DNA from: Myxococcus fulvus
GTDB lineage: Bacteria > Myxococcota > Myxococcia > Myxococcales > Myxococcaceae
DNA: 64,000 nucleotides
Assembly: GCF_900111765.1 (NCBI RefSeq)
Contig: NZ_FOIB01000001.1
Location: 558,001-622,000 of the forward strand
Direction of reading: 5' to 3'
Made by a program: the position numbers and the translations under genes
The notes under the pieces: generated by a model
Seen by the model: only the letters and a program-made list of their open reading frames with translations
Databases searched by the model: none
Told to the model about the DNA's origin: nothing
Part shown: piece after piece, positions 8,699-16,878 of the stretch
Layout of the letters: every line of letters starts with the position of its first letter
How positions within the stretch are numbered: position 1 is the first letter of the stretch

Positions 8699-9184
8699 AT
8701 GAAGCCACGTCGCTATCGTCATCTCGCACTCCCGGTGTGCGAGCTTGAAGCGCCCTCGAGGTCGAGGTGGAGCGGGTGGTGGGGAGTCGTCGCCTTGTTG
8801 GGATTGATGGCCTGTGGTTCCCGGGAGCAGGCGCCGCCGCCCCTGGTGCTGGGCGCGAGCGTCCAGTCGATGCGGGGCTGTCCCGCGGCCCGCTCGGCGT
8901 CGGTCCAGGACTCCTGCATGGCGGGCTGTCACCTGGGCTGCGGTGACGGGGTCTGCCAGGACGAGACGGAGGCCACCTGTCCCATCGACTGTTTCTGCGG
9001 AGACGGTGTCTGCACCGCGGAGGATGTGAGCAGCTGCCCCGTGGACTGTGGCTGCCCCGGCTCCTGCGCGGGTGCATGTCACACGGCGACGCTGACCTCG
9101 GCCAGGCACTCCTGCCCGCGTGAAGCGGTCCCCGGACGCCTGCTGCCGGGCGACCCGTTCGCGATTCCCGACCTCCGGCCCTAG
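8699..9184 (+). CDS. Cys-rich lipoprotein with CGDGVC modules
   Basis: ATG 8699 was chosen over an earlier in-frame start because it gives a sensible export signal: a basic N-region, then WWGVVALLGLMAC with a lipobox (LMAC) at about residue 40. The mature part has two clear modules of the form CGDGVC-x(2)-E-x(5)-CPxDC and a partial one, a small disulfide-rich repeat common in myxobacterial surface proteins. The signal N-region is unusually long. It reads divergently from the HEAT protein and is the first gene of a plus-strand run of exported proteins; the next gene starts 8 bp after its stop. Confidence 0.78.
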   Translation: MKPRRYRHLALPVCELEAPSRSRWSGWWGVVALLGLMACGSREQAPPPLVLGASVQSMRGCPAARSASVQDSCMAGCHLGCGDGVCQDETEATCPIDCFCGDGVCTAEDVSSCPVDCGCPGSCAGACHTATLTSARHSCPREAVPGRLLPGDPFAIPDLRP

Positions 9185-9192
9185 GAGCCGTC

Positions 9193-10356
9193 ATGTTCCG
9201 ATACTTCTCTCTCGGGTGGGCCTGCTGCGCGCTGCTGGCGTGCTCGTCCTCCACCATCTCGCCCCGTGGCTTCCCGGACGTCCAGTGGCTGGGCTTCACC
9301 GAGGCGCGGGTGACACACGCCGCGGGCGGCACCCAGGCGCGCGGGCTGCACACGGCCGACGTCGATGGGGACGGCGTGAAGGACCTGGTCCTGGTCGCCT
9401 CGCAGACCGAGCAGGTCTGCATCCTGGACGGAGCGGGGAAGGGCGCCTTCGCCGCGCCCCGCTGTCTGTCAGCGGGCACCACGCCCATGGACGTGGCGGT
9501 CAGCGACGTGAACGCGGACCGTCGTCCGGACCTGCTCATCGTCGGCCACTTCGCCAACGCGTTGACGGTGCGGCTGGGCGCGTCGGACGGCACCTTCCGG
9601 GAGGGTGTGCCCCACTCGCTGGGCAATCACTCGCAGCAGGTGCGCGTGGCGGACCTGGACGGTGACGGGCTGGTGGACGCGATGACGAAGAACGCGGGCT
9701 CGGGGGGCTACTTCAACATCACCTTCCTGAAGGGGAAGGGGGACGGGACCTTCGGCGCGGCGGTGCCCCACTCCGTCACGGGGCTGCCGCGAGATCTGGT
9801 GCTCGCGGACGTGAACGCGGATGGCCGGCCCGACGTGCTGGTGCTCAACACCAACAGCTTCACGGTGGACGTGCTGCTCGCGACGGCGCGCGGTGAGCTG
9901 TCCGCGGCGGCGCCCGTGCGCTTCGCCGGCTCCGCGGACGACGAGCCCTTCCGCCTCGTGTCGATGGACGTGAATGGGGACGGGCTGCTGGACCTGGTCA
10001 TCTCGCACAGCGTCTCGGACTCCGGCTACCTCTCGGTGCACCTGGGTGACGGGCGGGGCGGCTTCACCGAGGCGTCCTCCTTCCCCGCGGACGCGCCGGG
10101 CGAGATGGTGGTCGCGGACTTCAACCAGGATGGTCGCGAGGACGTCGCCTTCGCGGGGCTGGCGGGGGGCGTCTACCTGCTGCTCGGCGAGGAGGCCGGG
10201 CTGCTGGGGGCGCCCTCGCTCGTGGCCGCGGGCACGACGCCTTCATCGCTGGTGGCGGAGGACCTGGACCAGGACGGCTTCCCGGACCTGGCCTGGACGA
10301 CGCGCGACTCGGTGGAGGTGCTCCTGGGCTCCACCGTCCGTGTCCCGCGCCGCTGA
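9193..10356 (+). CDS. VCBS/FG-GAP repeat lipoprotein (beta-propeller)
   Basis: The 387-residue protein starts with a lipoprotein signal (MFRYFSLGWACCALLACSSS, lipobox LLAC). The rest is a series of FG-GAP/VCBS repeats, each with a Ca-binding-type loop such as DVDGDGVKD, DVNADRRPD, DLDGDGLVD, DVNADGRPD, DVNGDGLLD, DFNQDGRED and DLDQDGFPD. Seven such loops at about 45-50-residue spacing predict a seven-bladed integrin-like propeller that binds Ca. It sits 8 bp after the Cys-rich lipoprotein and 33 bp before the next gene, so these are probably one operon. Surface ligand binding is the likely role; the ligand is unknown. Confidence 0.88.
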   Translation: MFRYFSLGWACCALLACSSSTISPRGFPDVQWLGFTEARVTHAAGGTQARGLHTADVDGDGVKDLVLVASQTEQVCILDGAGKGAFAAPRCLSAGTTPMDVAVSDVNADRRPDLLIVGHFANALTVRLGASDGTFREGVPHSLGNHSQQVRVADLDGDGLVDAMTKNAGSGGYFNITFLKGKGDGTFGAAVPHSVTGLPRDLVLADVNADGRPDVLVLNTNSFTVDVLLATARGELSAAAPVRFAGSADDEPFRLVSMDVNGDGLLDLVISHSVSDSGYLSVHLGDGRGGFTEASSFPADAPGEMVVADFNQDGREDVAFAGLAGGVYLLLGEEAGLLGAPSLVAAGTTPSSLVAEDLDQDGFPDLAWTTRDSVEVLLGSTVRVPRR

Positions 10357-10389
10357 GGCTCGCGCAGTGAATCCATCGAGGAGGTTGGC

Positions 10390-10839
10390 ATGAAGCAGCT
10401 CTGGGTCGTCATCTGTCTCGTCACCGCGGGCTTCGCCAGCCCCGCCTGGGCGCAGCTCAGCGGCCGATGCGGTGGGGACGACAACCTCACGCCGCAGCAG
10501 GTCGCCGGACGCAACGCCTGGGCGCGCAAGTGCAACTACATCTCCGCGGCGAAGGAGGCCATCCTCAACGCGGACAACGAGTACCAGGTCTTCGCCAACG
10601 GCTGTTTCCAGTACCCCTGCTCCACGAACAACTGTCAGTACTTCGTGCCCGTGTCGGCGAGCGCGCCGTGCGTGTCCGGGCTCATCAACTTGGGCTCGTG
10701 CGTGGCCCACCGTGAGAGTCTGGCTCCGCGCGAGGGACTGCTCGCCTATCTGGAGACGCTCGAGGCGCCGTGGCCGCCCGCGTGGTTCCGGTTCGCCGCC
10801 GCTCGCGACGCCTCGCGGGACGCGGCGGGCCCGACATGA
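10390..10839 (+). CDS. Secreted Cys-rich paralogue of the Hint proteins, lacking the Hint domain
   Basis: The 149-residue protein has a signal peptide (cleavage after SPAWA) and a domain of about 95 residues clearly homologous to the N-domains encoded at 11602-12438 and 16879-17715. Shared features are AQLSxRC, GRNAWARKC, NADNEYQVFANGCF and the final GLxxLGxCVA. Right after CVA, where the paralogues continue into a Hint domain, this protein switches to an unrelated 42-residue tail starting HRESLAP. Its TGA overlaps the ATG of the next gene (ATGA at 10836-10839), arguing that the reading frame is translated to the end and is not a simple decayed pseudogene. Confidence 0.75.
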   Translation: MKQLWVVICLVTAGFASPAWAQLSGRCGGDDNLTPQQVAGRNAWARKCNYISAAKEAILNADNEYQVFANGCFQYPCSTNNCQYFVPVSASAPCVSGLINLGSCVAHRESLAPREGLLAYLETLEAPWPPAWFRFAAARDASRDAAGPT

Positions 10840-11534
10840 GCGCGGTGAGATGGTTTGCGGTGGTGGCGCTGTGGCTCACGGCCTGTGGGCCCGTCACGCC
10901 GTCGGAGTCGGGTGAGGGGCTCGGCGAGGCCACCCAGGCGCTGCCCTACTGCCACTGTCCGCTGACGCCGTTCCAGGACGCCCCGGACGTCGACCCGATG
11001 TTGCCCCAGTGCGACATCTCCTACTGCGACGTCTGCGGAGACGGCTATTGCGCGCCCTCGGAGAGCCCGTGGAACTGCCCCTACGACTGCGGCCCCGCGA
11101 GCGTGTGCGGCGACGGCGCCTGCAACGGCGGTGAGTTCGAGGGCAACTGCCCGTCGGACTGCTACTGCGGCGACGGCCAGTGCAAGGGCGAGACGGTGTA
11201 CACCTGTCCCGTCGACTGCGGCTGCCCCAACCCCTGCGGTGACGGTGTCTGCGGCGCGGGCGAGTCCACCGCCACGTGCCCCGCGGACTGCGGCACGGCG
11301 TGTGGTGACGGCACGTGCAACGGGACGGAGAGCGTGCACACCTGCCTGGACGACTGCGGCTACTGCGGCGACAGTTACTGCGCCAGCACGGAGAGCTGGG
11401 GCTCGTGCCTGGACGACTGCGGCTTCTGCGGTGACGGGCTCTGCTCCTCCCGGGAATCGCCCTACACGTGCAGCCAGGACTGTGGCTTCGCCGGCTCCTG
11501 CATGCTGCCCCAGTACCCCTGCAACATCCCCTGA
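10836..11534 (+). CDS. Lipoprotein with about seven CGDGxC disulfide modules
   Basis: ATG 10836 overlaps the upstream stop, implying translational coupling, and gives a lipoprotein signal (MSAVRWFAVVALWLTAC, lipobox LTAC); 232 residues. From about residue 55 it is a string of roughly 28-residue modules of the form CGDGxC-x(2)-xE-x(5)-CxxDC, about seven in all. This is the same module as in the 8699-9184 lipoprotein, so the pair brackets the operon. Regular Cys spacing and acidic loops suggest a rigid, possibly Ca-binding surface stalk. No enzymatic motif is present. A strong hairpin follows the gene. Confidence 0.82.
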   Translation: MSAVRWFAVVALWLTACGPVTPSESGEGLGEATQALPYCHCPLTPFQDAPDVDPMLPQCDISYCDVCGDGYCAPSESPWNCPYDCGPASVCGDGACNGGEFEGNCPSDCYCGDGQCKGETVYTCPVDCGCPNPCGDGVCGAGESTATCPADCGTACGDGTCNGTESVHTCLDDCGYCGDSYCASTESWGSCLDDCGFCGDGLCSSRESPYTCSQDCGFAGSCMLPQYPCNIP

Positions 11535-11586
11535 CGTCGTCGGGGAGGCGGGGCTCCGGCGCGATGACCGGAGCCCCGTGACGACG
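11535..11586. terminator. Bidirectional hairpin terminator
   Basis: A perfect 10-bp stem (GGGGCTCCGG at 11550-11559 with CCGGAGCCCC at 11568-11577) with an 8-nt loop lies between two convergent genes. An outer pair of arms, CGTCGTC (11535-11541) and GACGACG (11580-11586), extends it. There is no T-run, as is usual in high-GC myxobacteria. Confidence 0.7.
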
Positions 11587-11601
11587 GGCGGCGCTCGGGG
11601 A

Positions 11602-12438
11602 CTACAGGCCGCCGACGTCGACCTCGTCCCTCAAGGACAGCCGGTAGTCATCCTGCGCCCACTCGTTCTGGAAGCGCACGGAGCCGGTGAGGAAGCCCTC
11701 CGCGTTCATCACGTTCTCCAGCTTCACCTGGCTCTCCGGCCGGACGTTCCACACCTGGCCCTTGAAGCTGAACACGGTGACGCGCGTCAGGTGCAGCGTC
11801 TTGCCGTCGGCGCCCATCAGCGTGTCGCCGGCCTGCAGCGTGCGCGCCTTCACCATCGTCCCGTCGCCGAGCACCATCGGGTGCTCCGCGGTGACCTCCA
11901 GCCGGCGGCCCTCCTTCGTCTCCAGGGCGAAGATGTCCTCCTGCGTGTCACCCGCCACGTAGCTGCGGATGGTCTGCTCGCCGTAGCGCAGGAGCCCCGG
12001 CTCGGAGGTGGGGCTCAGCGCCGTGACGGTGGTGACGCCGGACGCGTACGCCTCCGGAATCGGCAGCATGCGGCCGTCGAAGGCCACCTTCTGGGTGGGC
12101 GTGGTGCAGCCCGCCACGCAGGTGCCCAGCTTGTTCAGGCCGGTGATGCACGCGGAGGCCTCGTCCGCGGGCACGTGGAAGCTGCACGTGGAGCCCGCGG
12201 GCACCGCCGGGTACGCGAAGCAGCCGTTGGTGAAGACCTGGTACTCGTTCTCCGTGTTCAGGTACGCCTCGCGCGAGGCGGTGATGAGGCCACACTTGCG
12301 CGCCCAGGCGTTGCGGCCCCGGGCGAGCTCAATCGTGACGAGCTGGTCGTCCTGGAAGCAGCGCGTGGACAGCTGCGCCAGGGCGGTGCTCGACAGACAC
12401 ACCGAGAAGACTGCGGCTGCGATGAAGACGTTCTTCAT
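11602..12438 (-). CDS. Secreted Cys-rich N-domain + Hint domain protein (copy 1)
   Basis: The 278-residue protein has a signal peptide (cleavage after STALA), a Cys-rich N-domain of about 85 residues, then a Hint (hedgehog/intein) domain. The Hint block A starts at Cys111 in GCTTPTQKV, preceding VAFDG and IPEAYASG. Block B has the catalytic-type His186 in VTAEHPMVL, followed by ARTLQAGDTLMG. Further on, VWNV matches the VYNL strand of Hint folds, and SVRFQNEW stands where the usual terminal His-Asn would be. Hint domains self-cleave at the N-terminal Cys, so the protein may release or lipidate its N-domain in a hedgehog-like way; that is inference. It is last in a minus-strand array after the M4 protease. 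Confidence 0.82.
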   Translation of the reverse strand: MKNVFIAAAVFSVCLSSTALAQLSTRCFQDDQLVTIELARGRNAWARKCGLITASREAYLNTENEYQVFTNGCFAYPAVPAGSTCSFHVPADEASACITGLNKLGTCVAGCTTPTQKVAFDGRMLPIPEAYASGVTTVTALSPTSEPGLLRYGEQTIRSYVAGDTQEDIFALETKEGRRLEVTAEHPMVLGDGTMVKARTLQAGDTLMGADGKTLHLTRVTVFSFKGQVWNVRPESQVKLENVMNAEGFLTGSVRFQNEWAQDDYRLSLRDEVDVGGL

Positions 12439-12487
12439 GGGTTCTCCTTGAGGTGGTGGGTTGGGGACTTGGGCTCGGTGCCGCGTG

Positions 12488-14044
12488 TCAGGGCACGCCC
12501 GCGGCGCTCCAGGCGTCGCGCACCGAGTTCACGACCGAGGCGTCGTACCGGTCCGTCGCGGCCTGCACGGTGTAGGCCTTGGCCTGGGACATGGTCGTCG
12601 TCGACGTGAAGTAGGTCGTCGCGGCGAAGTAGAAGGTCTGCGCCGCGCGGTTCATGCCGATGCCGCCCACGTTGACGCCCGACTTGCCGCGCGGGTGCGT
12701 GCCGCCCGTGACGAGCAGCTTGAAGACCAGGTTGGGGATGCCCGAGTTCCAGTGCACGCCACCGTTGTCGGCGGTGCCCGTGTAGCGCTCGGGGTAGAAG
12801 TCACGCGACGAGTTGTCGCGCGTGGGGTTGTCCATGTAGCGCAGCGCGTCCCCGGAGATGTTCGGCGTCCAGATGTCCTCGCCAATCTTCCAGACGTCCG
12901 CGTCCAGCGCCCCGCCGCGCGCCCAGCTCTCGCAGATGGCCGCCGCGATGTCCGACAGGCTCTCGTTCAGCGCGCCGGACTCGTTGCGGTACACGAGCCC
13001 CGACTCGTACTGCGTCACCGCGTGGGTGATTTCGTGCGACACCACGTCCAAATCCAACCCGAGCTGGCCCGAGTTCACGTTGTCGCCATCCCCGAACACA
13101 ATCTGGATGCCGTCCCAGTACGCATTCACATACGCGGAGCCGTAGTGGACGGTGCTGGTGATGGTGGCGCCCCGGTCGTCGAACGAGTCGCGACCGAAGA
13201 TGGTCTCGTAGCAGGCGTACGTGGTGCCGATGTGGTCGTAGTTCCGGTCGATGTGGGCGTCGCCCGTGGCCCCGCCACCCTCCTGGCGCCGCAGGGTGCC
13301 GGGCGTGGTCCACTGGTTGTTGGCCGAGTGGACGCGCCGGTTGAGCCCTCCGTGGATGAGCGGGTGCACGTCCAGCACGCGGCCCGACGACGCGTCCACG
13401 TAGACGCGGTCCTTCGCGGGCGCGTCCTCGCGGGTGCCCACGCGCAGCACTTCATAGGCGGCCGACAGCGGACCCTCGGCGCCCAGGAAGTAGACGAAGC
13501 GCGGCTCGCCCTCGACCTTCAGCGTCTCCAGGCCCTCCAGCGCCGCGTCGGTGACGGCGTGCAGCGGCAGCCGCGCGAGCGTCGACGGCTCCCCCGCGCC
13601 CCGCGCCGAGCCGTTGGCCGCGTACACGAGGCCCTTGTCATCGACGTGCACCACCAGCTCGCCGCCCTTCACGGGGACACCGTGACGGGTCTGGTCGTAG
13701 CGCACGTGGGTGTAGCCCAGCTCGTCCGTGCGGCTGGTGCGCACGGTGAGCTCCTCGGCACGCAGGCCGAACACGGGGGCGAGTCCCCGTAGCACGGGCG
13801 CGAGCGCGTCCGCCGCCTTCAGCGAGACGAGCGAGCGGTCCACCGTGCCGAGCGTGCCGCGGATGAAGCTCGGGGTGCCGTCCCTGCCCGCGTCGACGAC
13901 TTCCACGCGGCCCAGCGCCGCCAGCGCGGCCTGTCGAGTCTCCGGGGTGTTGTCCCGGGTCGGGTCCACCGGGGCCTCGCCGCAAGCGGCGCCCCACATG
14001 GCACAGCACGCCCCAATCAATCCCAGTTTCCAAGTCCGAGTCAC
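12488..14044 (-). CDS. M4 (thermolysin-family) secreted metalloprotease
   Basis: GTG 14044 is preceded by AAGGAG at good spacing and opens a lipoprotein-like signal (TRTWKLGLIGACCAMWGAAC); 518 residues. The N-terminal about 200 residues are the FTP/PepSY inhibitory propeptide. The catalytic domain has HEITH with His337, Glu338 and His341, and the third zinc ligand Glu361 in GALNESLSD, exactly the thermolysin spacing. The proton-donor His lies in GGVHWNSGIPN. The end VVNSVRDAWSAAGVP matches the thermolysin C-terminus. It should be an extracellular or surface endopeptidase activated by loss of the propeptide. It sits 49 bp upstream of the Hint protein gene. Confidence 0.95.
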   Translation of the reverse strand: MTRTWKLGLIGACCAMWGAACGEAPVDPTRDNTPETRQAALAALGRVEVVDAGRDGTPSFIRGTLGTVDRSLVSLKAADALAPVLRGLAPVFGLRAEELTVRTSRTDELGYTHVRYDQTRHGVPVKGGELVVHVDDKGLVYAANGSARGAGEPSTLARLPLHAVTDAALEGLETLKVEGEPRFVYFLGAEGPLSAAYEVLRVGTREDAPAKDRVYVDASSGRVLDVHPLIHGGLNRRVHSANNQWTTPGTLRRQEGGGATGDAHIDRNYDHIGTTYACYETIFGRDSFDDRGATITSTVHYGSAYVNAYWDGIQIVFGDGDNVNSGQLGLDLDVVSHEITHAVTQYESGLVYRNESGALNESLSDIAAAICESWARGGALDADVWKIGEDIWTPNISGDALRYMDNPTRDNSSRDFYPERYTGTADNGGVHWNSGIPNLVFKLLVTGGTHPRGKSGVNVGGIGMNRAAQTFYFAATTYFTSTTTMSQAKAYTVQAATDRYDASVVNSVRDAWSAAGVP

Positions 14045-14220
14045 GACGCGCTCCTTGTCTTGCGGGTAGGTGCTGCTCTGCATGGCTCCAGCGCGTGCGG
14101 GCCTCCCACGCCTGCGCTCGCTCGGCAGGGCGGAAAGGGACGGACGTGTCGTGTCGTCGTCGGAGGCCGACGGCGCTGGCACTGCGGGACCCATGGGGAT
14201 GGGTCCAGTCCGATGGCGGA

Positions 14221-15018
14221 CTAGAGGTGCGCGGTCATCCGCTGGACCTCGGCGGGGCTGGCCCCCGACTCCGCGAGCCCGGCCATGAGCGCCTCCCTCA
14301 GGAGACTCTTGAGCCGGGGATTGTCGAGCCGTGTGTACGTGTCCACGGCGAGCTGCCGGTCCACCTGCGCCAGGCGGAAGAGCAAATCGTACTTCTCACC
14401 CACCAGCCCCTTCTTCACCGGCTCTGACAGGCCGCTGTCGATGGGGGACAGCGCCAGCGACGTCATCGCGTCGCGGGCGGCGGGCTCGTTCGGCGCCAGC
14501 TCGAAGAGCAGGTCGATCATCGCCATGCGCTCGAGCACGGGCTCCGGCTTGTTCTCCATGAACCGCGCGTCGGCGGGGAGCTGCTGCAGGGCCGTGGGGT
14601 CCGCCAGCTCGCTTCTCAGGCCGTCGATGCGGGAGGCGCCATCGCGCGCCAGCTCCTCGACGAAGACCTCCTTGCGGAAGAACGCGTTGAAGCGCCCGGC
14701 CCGGTACTGACGCGCGGACTGGCGCGCGGCCTCGCGTCGTGTCTTCTGCTCCGCGTCGTCCGTGGGCACAGCCGCCTTTGGGCTCGTGGCCTGGGCCGTG
14801 GGCGCGGCGGGGCGTGGCGCCGGCGCGCGCGTGGCCTGGGGCGCGGTGGGGGACGGGGGCGCGCGGGTCTCGGTCGGCGCGGGCGCGGAGGGCGAGCGCG
14901 GGTGGACGAGCGCATACAGGCCCGTGCCTCCGAGCACGACGAGCGCGAGGCCCGGTCCCATCCATCGCCAGCGTCGGGGAGCTGGGGGCCGGGGATTGTC
15001 GGCGGGAAGTCCGTTCAT
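14221..15018 (-). CDS. Membrane-anchored protein of unknown function
   Basis: ATG 15018 is preceded by AAGGAGTG; 265 residues. A short cytoplasmic tail is followed by one membrane helix (MGPGLALVVLGGTGLYALV, about residues 20-38), then a tether of about 60 residues rich in Pro, Ala and Thr, and a helical domain from about 95 to the end with no Cys. I recognise no family. It lies 20 bp downstream of the M1-type aminopeptidase gene and upstream of the M4 protease, so it may be a periplasmic helper or inhibitor of these proteases, but nothing in the sequence proves that. Confidence 0.72.
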   Translation of the reverse strand: MNGLPADNPRPPAPRRWRWMGPGLALVVLGGTGLYALVHPRSPSAPAPTETRAPPSPTAPQATRAPAPRPAAPTAQATSPKAAVPTDDAEQKTRREAARQSARQYRAGRFNAFFRKEVFVEELARDGASRIDGLRSELADPTALQQLPADARFMENKPEPVLERMAMIDLLFELAPNEPAARDAMTSLALSPIDSGLSEPVKKGLVGEKYDLLFRLAQVDRQLAVDTYTRLDNPRLKSLLREALMAGLAESGASPAEVQRMTAHL

Positions 15019-15038
15019 GGCTCCACTCCTTGAAGGAA

Positions 15039-16778
15039 TCAGAACAGCCAGCGCGCGGGGGCCGGCTCGGCGTCGAGCCCGAGGAAGCGGCGGTTCACCA
15101 CGCGGTTCTCGGGGTCCACCGTCACCTGCACCACCGGCTCCGGGAAGGGCACCGTCACGCTCAGCGTGTCCGACTGCGGCGACAGCCCGTAGTTCAGCGT
15201 CACCAGCCTGCGCTCGGTGGCGCCCTCGACGAGGACGTCCACGGAGACGGGGTAGGCCGTGCCGGACACGGAGCGCTGGACGGCGGTGAGGGTGAGCTCG
15301 CCGTCCTCCAGCGCATGGCTCACCTCGAAGAAGGGCCAGTCCGGGTCTCCGCCGCCGTACACCCACGCGTCGAAGTACGGCCCCAGGTCCTCACCGGAGG
15401 CCTGCTCCAGCGCGGAGCGCAGGTCCGCGACGCTCCGGTCCCCGGGGAAGGACAGGAAGTTCTTGATGGCCTGCAGGACGATGTTCTCGCCCAGCAGCGG
15501 CTCCAACTGGAGGAACAGGAGCATGGGCCCGGTGCCGTAGACGTCCGACGCGTAGGAGAGGAAGACGGGGGCCGGGTCGTCCTCGGGCTGCGGGTAGTAC
15601 GCGGCGGTGCGCGCCAGCCTGTCCCAGTACGCGCGCGTCTGCTCGGCCTCGCCCGCGGGGCGGCCCTGACGCTCGTAGCGGTACGTGAGGTACTCGGCGA
15701 TGGCCTCCTTCCACACGAAGTCGAACGGGCTCGACAGCGTGGTGCGGTTGCCCGCCCACTGGTGCACCACCTCGTGCATCAGCGTGTGCATCGTCATGTT
15801 CGCGTAGTCGCGCCGCAGGTCCGGCAGGTCCTCGCGCAGGATGAGGTTGGCGGGGTGCTCCACGCCCAGCCACTCGGTGGGCGCGCCCGCCACGCGCAGC
15901 TCGGTGCCGTACGGCAGCGGGCCCAGCTCGCCGATGACCCAGTTGAGGTACGCCTTCACGTCCGCGACCACCAGCGACGAGGCGAGCTTGCCGCCGGTCA
16001 CCTCGTGGAAGACGACCTTGAACTTGCTGGACTGCTCGGTGAACGTGCTCGCGCGCCACGCGGGGTTGGAGGCCACCGCGAACGACGAGTACGTGGGGGC
16101 CTTGGTGAGGCCGGTGAGCGTGCACTTCGTGGTGGTGCTGTCGGGGCGCGTGAGCTGTCCCGGGCACAGCACCCGCTCGCCCGCCAGGTGCTTCACGGTG
16201 AAGACGTACTGCGTGAGCTGGTCCGTGCGGTCGTCGCACGGCCCGAAGCGGTCACATGACTCCACCCAGCTCAAGAGATACGAGAAGGTGTTGCCACCCC
16301 TGTCCGTGCGGCGCGAGAAGCCCACCTGGGTGAAGTCGTACGTCTCCAGGGGCACCGTGTAGCGCGCCTCCAGCTTCACCTGGCCCGCGAACTGGCCGCG
16401 GCCGCAGACGCGGAGGCCCTGCTCGGTGGACTCCGAGCGGGTCGGCTCGGCGTCGTTCCAGCGCAGTCCGGTGAGCCCCTGGGGCGCGTTCACCACGAAG
16501 CAGTCACCGCCCGGCGGCGCGACGTCCAGGTACAGCGTGGACTTCGCCTCGCCCGTCTGCGTGGCGAAGTCGTAGTCGTAGCGAGTCACCCGCGCGGAGA
16601 AGTCGCCCTCGGGCCACAGGGGCACGAACGGGTGTGACTGCGCATCGAGCGCGTCGTGGGCTCCCTCCGGCTCCACCGTGGGGCCACAGCCGAGCGCCCC
16701 GAGCGCCCACAATCCCCAACCCACCCGCGTGAGAACACCTGCCAGCTTCTGCGCGGACCATCCTGGGATGCTTCGCAT
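15039..16778 (-). CDS. M1-family (gluzincin) aminopeptidase-like lipoprotein
   Basis: Start at ATG 16778, with a signal ending LWALGALGC (lipobox) so the protein is a lipoprotein; 579 residues. The zinc site is HEVVHQW with His335, Glu336 and His339, and Glu358 after 18 residues, the HExxH-x18-E spacing of M1 enzymes. The substrate-binding GAMEN motif is replaced by GVEHP (in LGVEHPANLI), so exopeptidase specificity may differ. About six Cys in the middle could form disulfides. It lies 20 bp upstream of the membrane-anchored protein gene in the same direction. It probably degrades peptides outside the cytoplasm, consistent with predation. Confidence 0.9.
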   Translation of the reverse strand: MRSIPGWSAQKLAGVLTRVGWGLWALGALGCGPTVEPEGAHDALDAQSHPFVPLWPEGDFSARVTRYDYDFATQTGEAKSTLYLDVAPPGGDCFVVNAPQGLTGLRWNDAEPTRSESTEQGLRVCGRGQFAGQVKLEARYTVPLETYDFTQVGFSRRTDRGGNTFSYLLSWVESCDRFGPCDDRTDQLTQYVFTVKHLAGERVLCPGQLTRPDSTTTKCTLTGLTKAPTYSSFAVASNPAWRASTFTEQSSKFKVVFHEVTGGKLASSLVVADVKAYLNWVIGELGPLPYGTELRVAGAPTEWLGVEHPANLILREDLPDLRRDYANMTMHTLMHEVVHQWAGNRTTLSSPFDFVWKEAIAEYLTYRYERQGRPAGEAEQTRAYWDRLARTAAYYPQPEDDPAPVFLSYASDVYGTGPMLLFLQLEPLLGENIVLQAIKNFLSFPGDRSVADLRSALEQASGEDLGPYFDAWVYGGGDPDWPFFEVSHALEDGELTLTAVQRSVSGTAYPVSVDVLVEGATERRLVTLNYGLSPQSDTLSVTVPFPEPVVQVTVDPENRVVNRRFLGLDAEPAPARWLF

Positions 16779-16878
16779 GGCGTCCTTGTCGTGAGGTGAC
16801 GAGCACGATGAAGCGCGAGAGCCCCGACCCAAAGCCCCCTGGGGGCCCTCGCGCAGGTCCAGACAGGGCTGCGTGTGA

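Noticed and set aside
11602-12438. Possible inteins or homing endonuclease in the Hint proteins
   Set aside because: The Hint domain is C-terminal with no C-extein or endonuclease insert, so it is a hedgehog-like or pretoxin-type Hint and not a splicing intein.
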